From Pseudomonas sp. MYb118 (GTDB lineage: Bacteria > Pseudomonadota > Gammaproteobacteria > Pseudomonadales > Pseudomonadaceae), in contig NZ_JBFRXN010000001.1 in the NCBI RefSeq assembly GCF_040947875.1, positions 496,001-560,000 on the forward strand: a stretch of DNA of 64,000 nt, written 5' to 3'. Under the pieces are notes generated by a model. The model ran no database searches. It saw only the letters and a list, made by a program, of their open reading frames with translations, and had not been told where the DNA came from. The translations under genes were made by a program, and so were the position numbers. How positions within the stretch are numbered: the stretch's first letter is position 1; the number at the start of each line of letters is the position of its first letter. This document shows positions 34,954 through 43,995 of the stretch, piece after piece.

Positions 34954-35835
34954 ATGACCGAAAAGACCTTCGACACCGCGAGCCCAGACAGCTCGTTTTC
35001 CGTCAACAAGGCTGTCCGCCAGACCGATCAATCGAACGCTGCCCGGCTGCTGCCCAACTGGCTCTTCAACTGGCGCACGCCTGACGTGCTGCTGCGCCTG
35101 CTCAGTCCCATCGCGCTGTTGGTGTTGTGGGAGCTGGCATCCCAAGCGGGGCTGATTCCGCAGCGGGTGATCGCGGCGCCCTCGCAAATCGGCGGTACGC
35201 TGTGGTCCATGATCGCGTCCGGTGAGCTGGGCAAACACTTGTTGGTGTCACTGCAACGGGCGCTGATCGGCCTGGGCATCGGCGTCACCATCGGTGTAGT
35301 GGCTGCCCTGATCAGCGGCCTGTCCAGGCGCGGCGAGGTGGTGCTCGATTCGCCGCTGCAAATGCTGCGCACCATTCCGTCGCTGGCGCTGGTGCCGCTG
35401 TTCATCCTGTGGTTCGGCATTGGCGAATTTACCAAGATTGCGCTGATCGTCACCGGCACGACCTTTCCGGTGTACATGAACTTGTTCGCGGGCATTCGCA
35501 ACATCGACCCCAAGCTGATCGAAGCCGCCAATACCCTGGGCCTCAATCGTCGCGAGCTGATCTGGCACGTGATCCTGCCGGGCGCCTTGCCTTCATTTTT
35601 CGTCGGCCTGCGTTATTCCCTGGGCATTTCCTGGCTGGCGCTGGTGTTCGTCGAGCAGATCAACACCACCGCCGGCATCGGCTTTTTGGCAAGCGATGCG
35701 CGGGACTTCATGCGTACCGACGTCATCGTGATCTGCCTGCTGATCTACAGCGTTCTCGGCTTGTTGATCGATGGCCTGATCCGCACGCTGGAGCGTTTCG
35801 CCCTGGCCTGGCGCCCAACTTTCGTGAGGAACTGA
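34954..35835 (+). CDS. Sulfonate-type ABC transporter permease (SsuC-like)
   Basis: A 293-residue inner-membrane permease. After a polar N-terminal extension of about 50 residues come six membrane helices and the cytoplasmic EAA loop (EAANTLGLNRRELIWHVILPGALPSF split near 190-200 and 201-214). SLALVPLFILWFGIGEFTKI and the length fit SsuC/TauC. The ATG follows GAGGAAGGAAG. It works with the ATPase two bases downstream and with one or both binding proteins encoded at 22133 and 25194. Confidence 0.9.
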   Translation: MTEKTFDTASPDSSFSVNKAVRQTDQSNAARLLPNWLFNWRTPDVLLRLLSPIALLVLWELASQAGLIPQRVIAAPSQIGGTLWSMIASGELGKHLLVSLQRALIGLGIGVTIGVVAALISGLSRRGEVVLDSPLQMLRTIPSLALVPLFILWFGIGEFTKIALIVTGTTFPVYMNLFAGIRNIDPKLIEAANTLGLNRRELIWHVILPGALPSFFVGLRYSLGISWLALVFVEQINTTAGIGFLASDARDFMRTDVIVICLLIYSVLGLLIDGLIRTLERFALAWRPTFVRN

Positions 35836-35837
35836 GC

Positions 35838-36623
35838 ATGTCGAACATCGATCTTTTGGACAGTGCAACGGCAGCACCTGTGCAACTGCGCAACGTGGTG
35901 CGCCAGTTCGGTGAACAGCGGGTCATTGATGGCCTGGACCTGGACATTGCTCCCGGTGAGTTCGTGGCTTTGCTGGGGGCCAGTGGCTCGGGCAAGACGA
36001 CGTTGTTGCGCAGCCTGGCCGGGCTGGACAGCATTGACAGCGGGCAATTGCGGGTACCGAACGCGCGGGCAGCGGTGTTTCAGGAACCGCGGCTGATGCC
36101 CTGGAAACGTGCCTGGAAAAACGTGATCCTCGGGTTGCGCATTCCGGACGCCCGGGCGCGTGCGGTGCAGGCGTTAACCGAGGTTGGCCTGGCCCACCGG
36201 CTGGACGCCTACCCGGCCACGCTATCGGGCGGTGAAGCTCAGCGTGTGGCGCTGGCCCGCGGCCTGGTACGCGAACCCAAGCTGTTATTGCTGGACGAGC
36301 CCTTTGCCGCGCTGGATGCCTTGACGCGCATTCGCATGCACCGACTGATCATCGAGTTGTGGCGCAAACACACGCCGGCGGTGCTGCTGGTCACCCATGA
36401 CGTGGATGAAGCGATCCTGTTGGCCGACCGGGTCATCGTACTGGCCGATGGCAAGATCGCCGAACAGCTGACCATCGACTTGCCACGGGCCAGGGACACT
36501 GGTCAGCCAGGCTTCCAGGCGATCCGTGCACGCCTGTTGACTCTGCTGGGCGTGGAAGTGGAGCCGGCAGCCTTGACCGAGCAACGCACCCCCAATGTGG
36601 TACGGCGGTTTGCCCATGGCTGA
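35838..36623 (+). CDS. Sulfonate-type ABC transporter ATPase (SsuB-like)
   Basis: A 261-residue ATP-binding subunit. Walker A GASGSGKTTLL (near 45-55), Q-loop AVFQEPRLMPW, signature LSGGEAQRVALARGL, Walker B LLLLDEPFAALD and the switch His in VTHDVDEA are all intact. SsuB/TauB-type sequence features are clear. The start ATG 35838 has GAGGAACTGAGC before it. The 3' end overlaps the tonB-like frame by eight bases, so uptake across both membranes may be encoded in one operon. Confidence 0.92.
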   Translation: MSNIDLLDSATAAPVQLRNVVRQFGEQRVIDGLDLDIAPGEFVALLGASGSGKTTLLRSLAGLDSIDSGQLRVPNARAAVFQEPRLMPWKRAWKNVILGLRIPDARARAVQALTEVGLAHRLDAYPATLSGGEAQRVALARGLVREPKLLLLDEPFAALDALTRIRMHRLIIELWRKHTPAVLLVTHDVDEAILLADRVIVLADGKIAEQLTIDLPRARDTGQPGFQAIRARLLTLLGVEVEPAALTEQRTPNVVRRFAHG

Positions 36624-37417
36624 GTCCGCTATCCTCCAGGTATTGCGCCCAGCGTTGCCCGCGGGCGAGCTGCTCGAGCTCGGTCGGGTACTGCGTCAAC
36701 CGCTGGGGTTATCGCGTTTGCACAGTACGCCCAAGCGGGTTCTCAGCCGCCGAGAGGCGGCGTTACTTCGGTATTTTCGCGCTCGTGCTGCACGGCGCGG
36801 TGATCGTTTGGGTCAGCCATCAGGAGACTCCGGCGCTGCCCGTCGTTGCGCCAGAAATCCCGCCAATGACTATCGAGTTCTCACAGCCGGCGCCGCCGGT
36901 GGTGGAGCCTGCGCCACCCGAGCCTGTCGTGCAGCCAGCCGTCGAACCACCGCGGCCGGTGGAAGATGAACTGGCCGTCAAGCCGCCACCGCCCAAGCCG
37001 ATCCCCAAACCCAAGCCGATTGTGAAACCGGTGCCCAAGCCCGTCGCCAAACCCGTTGAGCAACCACCCGCGCCGCCGGCTCCCGCGCAACCCGTGGCCG
37101 CCCCCGCACCACCGGCACCCTCTGCGCCAAAACCGGTGACCCCGGCCTCGGCCAGCGCCGGCTACCTGAAAAACCCGGCGCCCGAATACCCATCGCTGGC
37201 CATGCGGCGCGGCTGGGAAGGAACGGTGGTGTTGCGCGTGCATGTGCTGGCCAGCGGCAAGCCCGGGGAAATCCAGATCCAGAAAAGCAGCGGCCGCGAT
37301 CAGCTCGACGACGCCGCACTGGCAGCGGTCAAACGCTGGAGTTTTGTCCCGGCCAAGCAGGGCGACGTAGCCCAGGACGGTTGGGTCAGCGTGCCGATCG
37401 ACTTCAAAATCAAGTAA
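36616..37417 (+). pseudogene. TonB energy-transducer gene, frameshifted
   Basis: The first frame from ATG 36616 (MAESAILQVLRPALPAGELL ... VLSRREA) loses the family sequence near 36755. The second frame carries the membrane anchor RYFGIFALVLHGAVIVWVSH, a long Pro/Lys-rich spacer (repeated PKP and KPV units) and the C-terminal TonB domain (YPSLAMRRGWEGTVVLRVHV, SSGRDQLDDAALAAVKRWSF). One surplus base in GAGGCGGCGTTAC explains the break. The GTG at 36785 would start inside the membrane anchor. Sequencing error and true inactivation are both possible. exbB and exbD follow. Confidence 0.82.
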
Positions 37418-37503
37418 CCCACTTAATGCCGTAACCTCGCGGGCCACCTGACAAAAGGCGCATCGCTACAACTGACTCAATGCCTTGTCGGAGAGCCTCA
37501 CCC

Positions 37504-38229
37504 ATGAACCTCATCGCTTCGCCTTTCGAATCCATCGAGCACGCGGTCATCTGGCTGCTGATCATTTTTTCCGTCGCGACCTGGGGCCTGGCCCTGCTCA
37601 AGGGGGTGCAATTCGCCCGCCTGAAGAATCAGGATCGGCGTTTTCACAAACAATTCTGGGCCGCTTCCAGTCTCGATTCTGCTGCGCAGTTGGCCCACGA
37701 TCAGCCCGGCGCCGCCGCTCGGGTGGCTCAGGCCGGCTATGCCGCGATCCAGGTGCCGGACGGCACACTCGCCACTGACCTGAGCCAGGCGATCAATCAC
37801 CAGGATCGCCTCGAACGCGCCTTGCGTCAGCAAATCGTGCGTGAGCGGCGCTCGCTGGAAACCGGCCTGGCGATCCTGGCCAGTATCGGCAGCACCTCGC
37901 CCTTCATCGGCCTGTTCGGTACGGTCTGGGGCATCATGTCGGCCCTCAAGGGGATCAGCGCTGCCGGTTCTGCCAGCCTGGAAACCGTAGCCGGGCCCAT
38001 CGGTGCAGCGCTGGTCGCCACGGGCGTAGGGATTGCCGTCGCCGTGCCGGCAGTGCTGGTCTACAACTACTTTTTGCGCCGCCTGAAACTGACCGCCGCC
38101 GACCTCGATGACTTCGCCCACGACTTCTACAGCCTGGCGCAGAAGAACGCCTTCCGTGTGCTGCTGCACCCGACCCACAGGAAGCCTGTCGCTAGCGCGA
38201 GCGGGCAAGCCGTGCAGGAGGCCTCCTGA
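37504..38229 (+). CDS. exbB: ExbB-type proton channel protein
   Basis: A 241-residue MotA/TolQ/ExbB-family inner-membrane protein with three membrane helices (about residues 14-35, 128-150 and 170-192). Diagnostic sequences are LASIGSTSPFIGLFGTVWGIM and IGAALVATGVGIAVAVPAVLVYN. It forms the motor that energises TonB using the proton gradient. GGAGAG precedes the ATG, which is chosen over an upstream in-frame start. exbD follows after one base. Confidence 0.93.
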   Translation: MNLIASPFESIEHAVIWLLIIFSVATWGLALLKGVQFARLKNQDRRFHKQFWAASSLDSAAQLAHDQPGAAARVAQAGYAAIQVPDGTLATDLSQAINHQDRLERALRQQIVRERRSLETGLAILASIGSTSPFIGLFGTVWGIMSALKGISAAGSASLETVAGPIGAALVATGVGIAVAVPAVLVYNYFLRRLKLTAADLDDFAHDFYSLAQKNAFRVLLHPTHRKPVASASGQAVQEAS

Positions 38230-38230
38230 G

Positions 38231-38632
38231 ATGGCCTTTTCCACGCAAGACAGCGATGAAGTGCTGAGTGAAATCAACGTCACGCCACTGGTGGACGTCA
38301 TGCTGGTGCTGCTGGTGGTGTTCATCGTCACCGCGCCACTGCTGACCAACTCGATCCCGATCAACTTGCCGAAAACCGAAGCGGTGGCACCGGCGGAGCA
38401 GAAAGACCCGCTGGTGGTGAGCATCGACGACAAGGGCAGGTTGTTCATCAACAAGGACGAGATCCAGCCCGATCTGCTGGAAATCAACTTGAAGGCCGCG
38501 AAGGATAAAAACGCCGATGTGCGCGTGCAATTACAGGCGGACAACGGCGTGAATTATGGCGAGGTGGCGCGGGCGATGGCGTCCATTGAGCGGGCGGGGA
38601 TCACCAAGTTGTCAGTGATAACGGCGAAGTAG
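38231..38632 (+). CDS. exbD: ExbD-type biopolymer transport protein
   Basis: A 133-residue single-pass protein. The helix VTPLVDVMLVLLVVFIVTAP carries the essential membrane Asp (LVDVML), followed by a periplasmic domain (LVVSIDDKGRLFINKDEI). It partners ExbB and TonB. Translation begins one base after the exbB stop. Because the set lies directly after the sulfonate ABC genes and near a TonB receptor, it is probably dedicated to organosulfur uptake. Confidence 0.93.
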   Translation: MAFSTQDSDEVLSEINVTPLVDVMLVLLVVFIVTAPLLTNSIPINLPKTEAVAPAEQKDPLVVSIDDKGRLFINKDEIQPDLLEINLKAAKDKNADVRVQLQADNGVNYGEVARAMASIERAGITKLSVITAK

Positions 38633-38647
38633 AGCAGAGGAGCCCTT

Positions 38648-39835
38648 TCACGCCAGGTTCGTCACCCCATTCGCCTCCCGCGAAGCACTGCGGGCTGCCA
38701 GCCACGCCAGGGCAGCCGCCAGGCCGAGCAACATCGCGCTCGACTCGAAAGTCGCACGGTAGCCGCTGAAGTCGAACAGCAAACCGCCCACGGTGGCGCC
38801 GGAGGCGATCGCCAGTTGCACGATGGCGACCATCAGGCCGCCGCCGGCTTCCGCGTCGTCCGGCAGGGTCCTCGCCAGCCATGTCCACCAGCCCACCGGT
38901 GCCGCCGTGGCCACCAGGCCCCACAGGCCCAGCAGGACGGTGGTGGTTATGGCCGAGCTGCCGAAGGACACCAGCGCCACTGCGATCACGGCCATCAGCA
39001 ACGGGATGACGATCAGCGTGCGGTGCAGGCCGGATTTCAGGAACGCTTCAATCAGGAAAGTCCCGGCCAGGCCCGCCAACCCGAGCACCAGCAACATCAG
39101 TGACAGCGTCGACACACTGACCTGCGTGACCGTTTCGAGGAATGGGCGCAGGTAAGTGAACAGCATGAACTGCCCCATGAAGAACACGCTGACGGCGATC
39201 ATGCCCAGCGCCACCGGCAGTCTTTCCATCAACCTGAACACGTTGCCGCTGTTGGCGGCGCCGCTGTTTTTCAGTGTGGGCATGCTCACCATCAGCCATG
39301 CGGCAGCGAGGACCGCCACCGGCACGATGCAGAAAAACGCCCCGCGCCAGCCGATCAACGAACCGACAAAGCTGCCCAGCGGTGCGGCAATCACCGTCGC
39401 CAGGGCGTTGCCGCCATTGACGATGGCCATCGCCCGGGTGACCTGGTCTTCCGGGACCAGACGCATGGCGGTGGCCGCCGACAATGACCAGAAACCACCG
39501 ATGGCGATGCCGATCAAGGCGCGAGCGAGCATGTAGGTCGTGTAGTTCGGCGCGAAGGCCGCCACCGTGCCCGACACGATCATCAGCAGCGTAAGCGACA
39601 ACAGCAGCGGTTTGCGCTCGACCCGCGCTGCGATCGAGGCGATCAGCAGGCTGGTGATCAAGGCGAACAAGCCGGACACGGCAATGCCTTGGCCGGCCTG
39701 GCCTTCGGTGACGTGCAGGTCGGCGGCAATCGGTGTCAGCAGGCTGACGGGCATGAACTCCGAGGCCACCAGCACGAAGGCGGCGAGGGACATGGCGAAT
39801 ACCGCGCCCCAGGATGTTTTGGGGTGTTGGGTCAT
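38648..39835 (-). CDS. MFS drug/metabolite exporter (DHA1 type)
   Basis: A 395-residue transporter with 12 predicted membrane helices. The N-terminal FVLVASEFMPVSLLTPIAADL and the motif GFWSLSAATAMRLVPED resemble the NepI/YdhP sugar-efflux and purine-nucleoside exporter group. No drug can be named. It is separated from the upstream alcohol dehydrogenase by 78 bases with a strong GC stem-loop (39862-39887). Convergent with exbD. Confidence 0.85.
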   Translation of the reverse strand: MTQHPKTSWGAVFAMSLAAFVLVASEFMPVSLLTPIAADLHVTEGQAGQGIAVSGLFALITSLLIASIAARVERKPLLLSLTLLMIVSGTVAAFAPNYTTYMLARALIGIAIGGFWSLSAATAMRLVPEDQVTRAMAIVNGGNALATVIAAPLGSFVGSLIGWRGAFFCIVPVAVLAAAWLMVSMPTLKNSGAANSGNVFRLMERLPVALGMIAVSVFFMGQFMLFTYLRPFLETVTQVSVSTLSLMLLVLGLAGLAGTFLIEAFLKSGLHRTLIVIPLLMAVIAVALVSFGSSAITTTVLLGLWGLVATAAPVGWWTWLARTLPDDAEAGGGLMVAIVQLAIASGATVGGLLFDFSGYRATFESSAMLLGLAAALAWLAARSASREANGVTNLA

Positions 39836-39913
39836 TGTCTGAATCCTTTAAACGCAAAGCATCGCGCCCCCTGGATCGGGGGCGCGACAAGGTTGTTTTT
39901 TTAGCGGGGGGGG

Positions 39914-40963
39914 TTAGCCAGCCAGCGTGGCGTTGTCGATCACGAAACGGTATTTCACTTCGCCCTTGAGCATGCGCTCGTAGGACGCGTTGATCTGATC
40001 GGCGCGCACCAGTTCGATGTCGGCGACGATGCCGTTGTCGGCGCAGAAATCCAGCATCTCCTGGGTCTCGGCAATACCGCCGATCATCGAGCCGGCAATC
40101 GTGCGACGCTTGGTGATCAGGTTGAACACGTTCGGCGAGGTGTGCGGCGAGGCGGGGGCACCGACCAGCGTCAAGGCGCCATCGCGCTTGAGCAGCACCA
40201 GGAACGCATCGAGATCATGGGGCGCGGCGACGGTGTTGAGGATGAAGTCGAAACTCTTGGCATGCGCGGCCATTTCCTCGGCGTTGCGCGACACCACCAC
40301 TTCATCGGCGCCCAGTTCGCGGGCGGCTTCACGCTTGGACTCGGAGGTGGTGAACGCCACCACATGCGCGCCCATGGCATGGGCCAGCTTGATGCCCATG
40401 TGGCCCAGGCCACCGATGCCGACCACACCGACTTTCTTGCCGGGGCCGGCGTTCCAGTGACGCAGCGGCGAGTAGGTGGTGATGCCGGCACACAGCAGCG
40501 GCGCGACGGCGGCCAGTTGCGCTTCGGGATGGCGGATGCGCAGCACATAGCGCTCATGCACGACGATGTTCTGCGAGTAGCCACCGAGGGTCCAGCCCGG
40601 TGCGTCCGCGGTGGGAAAGTTGTAGGTGCCGATCATGCCGTCGCAGTAGTTTTCCAGGCCGCTTTCGCAGTCGTCGCAGTGTTTGCAACTGTCGACGATG
40701 CAACCGACGCCGACCAGATCGCCCACTTTGAAGTCGGCGACATGCGCGCCGACGGCGGCGACGCGGCCGACGATTTCATGACCCGGCACGCAGGGGAATT
40801 GGGTGCCTGCCCACTCGGCACGCACCTGGTGCAGGTCGGAATGGCAAATGCCGCAGAAGGCGATGTCGATCTTGATGTCATGGGCGCCGGGTGTGCGGCG
40901 GCTGATCTGCAGGGGCTCAAGGGGTTTGTCACCTGCATGGGCACCGTAGGCGTGTACAAGCAT
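39914..40963 (-). CDS. Zinc-dependent NAD(P) alcohol dehydrogenase (YahK-like)
   Basis: A 349-residue medium-chain dehydrogenase. The catalytic zinc ligands are CGICHSDLH (Cys near 37), GHEIVG, and the structural zinc cysteines CKHCDDCESGLENYC near 94-108. The nucleotide-binding motif is VVGIGGLGHMGIKLA. It matches the cinnamyl-alcohol-dehydrogenase-like aldehyde reductases YahK/AdhC, which usually prefer NADPH and reduce many aldehydes. The ATG at 40963 follows GGAAT-type sequence and gives MLVHAYGAH. Physiological substrate unknown. Confidence 0.9.
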   Translation of the reverse strand: MLVHAYGAHAGDKPLEPLQISRRTPGAHDIKIDIAFCGICHSDLHQVRAEWAGTQFPCVPGHEIVGRVAAVGAHVADFKVGDLVGVGCIVDSCKHCDDCESGLENYCDGMIGTYNFPTADAPGWTLGGYSQNIVVHERYVLRIRHPEAQLAAVAPLLCAGITTYSPLRHWNAGPGKKVGVVGIGGLGHMGIKLAHAMGAHVVAFTTSESKREAARELGADEVVVSRNAEEMAAHAKSFDFILNTVAAPHDLDAFLVLLKRDGALTLVGAPASPHTSPNVFNLITKRRTIAGSMIGGIAETQEMLDFCADNGIVADIELVRADQINASYERMLKGEVKYRFVIDNATLAG

Positions 40964-41148
40964 GGGGAGATTCCTGAGTGATTCAATCGGATGCCCATTG
41001 TGTGGCCGAACCCAGCACGCCCTGTAGATCATTCCTGTGAATTACTTGCCTGATTCTATGAGTGTCGGTTCGCGCCGGGACACTCCCTGTAATTTCGGCG
41101 GGTTATGATGGCGCCACTGCTTATGTTCAAAGACTCAAGGACCTTGCA

Positions 41149-42252
41149 ATGCGGATATTGATTGTGGGCGGCGGCATCGCTGGCTTTGCCATGGCCAGGG
41201 CCCTGGAATTGAAGGGTTTCGCGCCGGAACTGGTCGAGCGCCGTCTCGATGAATCACCCGGTGGCATGGGGTTCTACCTGCCGGGCAACGCTGGCCGCGC
41301 ACTCGCCCGACTCGGTCTGCTGGACTCGGTTCGCGAGGCGGCGGCGCTCATCAAGACGCAACGGATCATGGACCAGCGTGGGCGCTTGCTGACAGTCACC
41401 GACACCGAGGATTTCTGGCGTGACTGCGGCTCGTGCCTGTCGCTGCCGCGTGATGCGCTGCACACCATCCTGCGCGGCGCCCTCGAGCGCACCAACACCC
41501 GCTTCGGCGTCTCCATCACCGGGATCACGCCCGCGACCGATGCCTGCGAGGTGGTGTTCTCCGACCACACCACGGCCACTTATGACCTGGTCATCGGCGC
41601 CGACGGCATTGATTCGACCGTGCGCCGGATGATTTTTCCGGCGATCCAGCCATCCTATGTCGGCAACGTCTGCTGGCGCTTCATCACGCAGAACACCACG
41701 GGTATCGAAGGCTGGACGGCAATGCTGGGCAAGGGCCGCACGCTGTTGGCCATCCCGGTCAGTGACGAGCAGGTCTACGTTTATGCCGACATGGCGGTGG
41801 CCGAAGACGAATCCGAGCGCGTCAGGCACGCCTCACTGCAAAGCCTGTTCGGTGACTTTGCCGGGCCGCTGGTTCCACTGCTGGCCGACACACGCCAGGA
41901 CACCCACTTCGGCAGCATCCAGCAAGTGGTCATGCCGCACTGGTATCGCGGCCGCGCCGTGCTGATCGGCGACGCGGCCCACGCCTCATCGCCAAGCATG
42001 GCGGAGGGTGCGGGCATGGCCATCGAGGATGCTTGGGTCATGGCCGACGCCATCGCCACCCATCAGGACCTGGACGCGGCGTTGCAGGCGTACAGCACCA
42101 AGCGTCAGCCGAGGGTGGACTGGGTACAGAAACAATGCGTGGCGCGGGACAAGATGCGCACGCTGCCGGTGCCGGCCCGCAACCTGATTCTCAAGCTGCT
42201 GGGCGACAAGCTCTACAAACGCAGCTACACGCCGTTGCTGGCTTCGGTGTAG
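41149..42252 (+). CDS. FAD-dependent aromatic-type monooxygenase
   Basis: A 367-residue class A flavoprotein. FAD-binding motifs are ILIVGGGIAGFAMARAL at the N-terminus, DLVIGADGIDSTVR in the middle and RAVLIGDAAHASSPSMAEGA near 280-300. AAGGA precedes ATG 41149. The long in-frame extension upstream is rejected. Such enzymes hydroxylate phenolic or heterocyclic compounds, but the substrate pocket cannot be read. It is convergent with the cysteine-rich regulator, with stop codons only one base apart. Confidence 0.85.
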   Translation: MRILIVGGGIAGFAMARALELKGFAPELVERRLDESPGGMGFYLPGNAGRALARLGLLDSVREAAALIKTQRIMDQRGRLLTVTDTEDFWRDCGSCLSLPRDALHTILRGALERTNTRFGVSITGITPATDACEVVFSDHTTATYDLVIGADGIDSTVRRMIFPAIQPSYVGNVCWRFITQNTTGIEGWTAMLGKGRTLLAIPVSDEQVYVYADMAVAEDESERVRHASLQSLFGDFAGPLVPLLADTRQDTHFGSIQQVVMPHWYRGRAVLIGDAAHASSPSMAEGAGMAIEDAWVMADAIATHQDLDAALQAYSTKRQPRVDWVQKQCVARDKMRTLPVPARNLILKLLGDKLYKRSYTPLLASV

Positions 42253-42253
42253 G

Positions 42254-42874
42254 TCAGGCGCCGCTCTCCACGGGGCGGGTGATCAGGTACTGACACACCA
42301 GGCGTTCTCCGCGAAGACACTGGTCCGCCGCCGGTTGGCCGGTGGCTTCGGAGAAGAACGACGCCATTGCCCGGCAGACGCAAGGTTCGTCGTGCACGGC
42401 GCCGCCCAGCGGACACGTGTAGTTGCGCACCATGATGCCTTCGTCCTGGGCATGCGCTTCGGTGTTGGCGCCGAGCGCGTTGGCAGCAGCCATGGCGGAT
42501 TGCAGGCCGCTTTGAAAATCCTCGGGCGTGGCGATACCGGCTTCACGGGCGAGGTGGCGGCCGGTCTCGTCGAGCAGTTCACTGATCTGCCGCTCGTCCA
42601 TGCGCGTCTGCATGACTTTCAACAGCCCGCGCAGGAACAGCCGATAGGCGCTCGACTCGATGTCCTCGCTGCCCGGCGCCGCTTCATAGACCACCGGTGG
42701 TTTGCCGAGCATCCCGCGTTGCCTGAGCGTGGCGCGACGGACCAGGCCCTGCGCTTCGAGTTGGCGCAACTGCACGTTGATGGCATTGCGCGTGACGTCC
42801 AGGTGCTCGCACAACTGCACGACAGTCAGCGGTTCGCGTTGCAACAGGCGCAGGATGTCGTTTTTCGTGGTCAC
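42254..42874 (-). CDS. SufR/DeoR-like winged-helix regulator with C-terminal cysteines
   Basis: A 206-residue regulator. The N-terminal winged helix (ILRLLQREPLTVVQLCEHLD, VTRNAINVQLRQLEAQGLV) is followed by a helical middle and a C-terminal region with cysteines in NYTCPLGGAVHDEPCVCRAM and DQCLRGERLVCQY. Five clustered cysteines suggest an iron-sulfur cluster, as in SufR, although the spacing differs. The GTG at 42874 has AAGGA seven bases upstream and is preferred to TTG 42895. A perfect palindrome lies between this gene and the divergent catalase-like gene, so it probably senses oxidative or redox stress. Confidence 0.78.
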   Translation of the reverse strand: MTTKNDILRLLQREPLTVVQLCEHLDVTRNAINVQLRQLEAQGLVRRATLRQRGMLGKPPVVYEAAPGSEDIESSAYRLFLRGLLKVMQTRMDERQISELLDETGRHLAREAGIATPEDFQSGLQSAMAAANALGANTEAHAQDEGIMVRNYTCPLGGAVHDEPCVCRAMASFFSEATGQPAADQCLRGERLVCQYLITRPVESGA

Positions 42875-42937
42875 GAAAAAATCCTTGTGGTCCAAAAGTG
42901 CCGATCATAGCAATCCCTCCGGCAAAGTGGGGTAAGG

Positions 42938-42969
42938 CGATTAATGACAATTGGTATTGTCATTAATCG
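42938..42969. promoter_or_regulatory. Perfect 14-bp inverted repeat operator
   Basis: CGATTAATGACAAT, a TGGT spacer and the exact reverse complement form a 32-base palindrome, 63 bases upstream of the regulator start and 73 bases upstream of the catalase-like start. Its size and position are those of a dimeric winged-helix repressor site controlling both divergent genes. Confidence 0.8.
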
Positions 42970-43042
42970 CGTAATGCAGCTAGACTCGCCTGGCAACGCG
43001 ATAAAACCAAAACCAAGCCTGATGATTGCCGAGCCAAGACAA

Positions 43043-43984
43043 ATGAACGCACACGAAAATACCCGTCCTGCCGAAATGGTCGATGCACTGAATGCAGTGT
43101 TCGGCAAACACCAAGCTGCGCGCAGTTCTCATGCCAAGGGCGTCTGCGCGAGTGGTGAATTCACGCCATCCACTGACGCGCCCCAATGGGTCAGGTCGAG
43201 CCTGTTTGCCCAGGGTGGCGTGCCCGCGGTGCTGCGTTTTTCAGTGGGCGGTGGCAACCCCAACGTCTCTGACAAGAGCCGCACCGTGCGCGGCCTGTCG
43301 GTGCACCTGAACGACGGCGCCCAAGCCTACGACCTGATGATGATTTCCGAGCCGGTGTTCTTCGCCGCCACGCCCGCTTCGTTCGTCGCGTTCCTGCAAG
43401 CGCGGGTGGCCGACCCGGCCACCAAGAAGCCCAATCCGGAAAACATCAAGGCGTACGAAGCCAGCTTCCCCGACGGCAAGCTCCAGCCACGCCTGCTGGC
43501 GTCGCACCCGGCGCCGGCGTCCTATGCCACGACCGCGTACTTTTCCACGCACGCCTTTCGCTTCGTCAACGGCCGTGGTGAAGGTGTATGGGGCCGGCTG
43601 GTGATGGAACCGGTGGCAGGTACGGTGTTGCTCAGTGAAGAACAGGAGGCCAGCCTGCCTGACGCGTTCCTGGCCGCAGAACTCGATGCGCGACTGCAGA
43701 GCGGCACGGCGCAGTTTCGCTTGTACATTCAGCCGGCGGGGCCGAACGACTCGCTCGTCGACCCGTCGCAACAGTGGAGCGAAAACCACAGCGCTCGCCT
43801 CGAACTCGGACGCCTGAGCGTTCAGGCGGTCGAACCGGACAGCTTGTGCAACCCAGGGGTGTTCGACCCGATGCGCCTGCCGGATGGCATCGAACCGTCG
43901 GACGATCCGGTGCTGCTGTCGCGCAGCGCGGCGTACAGCGTATCGCTGCAGCGTCGCCAGGCACCTGGCGACGCGACTTGCTGA
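43043..43984 (+). CDS. Catalase-family peroxidase (SrpA-like)
   Basis: A 313-residue mini-catalase-like haem protein. The distal His is in SSHAKGVCASGEF; LRFSVGGGNPNVSDKSRTVR and RGLSVHLNDGAQAYDLMMIS are catalase-core segments. The proximal haem ligand Tyr lies in LLSRSAAYSVSLQRR near the C-terminus. It is shorter than true catalases (about 480 or more) and lacks an export signal with the start at 43043; an ATG at 43022 is an alternative. It should be an H2O2- or organic-peroxide-consuming enzyme, likely controlled by the divergent regulator through the palindrome. Confidence 0.85.
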   Translation: MNAHENTRPAEMVDALNAVFGKHQAARSSHAKGVCASGEFTPSTDAPQWVRSSLFAQGGVPAVLRFSVGGGNPNVSDKSRTVRGLSVHLNDGAQAYDLMMISEPVFFAATPASFVAFLQARVADPATKKPNPENIKAYEASFPDGKLQPRLLASHPAPASYATTAYFSTHAFRFVNGRGEGVWGRLVMEPVAGTVLLSEEQEASLPDAFLAAELDARLQSGTAQFRLYIQPAGPNDSLVDPSQQWSENHSARLELGRLSVQAVEPDSLCNPGVFDPMRLPDGIEPSDDPVLLSRSAAYSVSLQRRQAPGDATC

Positions 43985-43995
43985 GGATCAGTCGA

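Noticed and set aside
39862..39887. Intrinsic terminator between the alcohol dehydrogenase and MFS genes
   Set aside because: The stem is strong, but both genes are on the minus strand and the T run lies on the plus-strand side, so I keep it only as an unassigned stem-loop.
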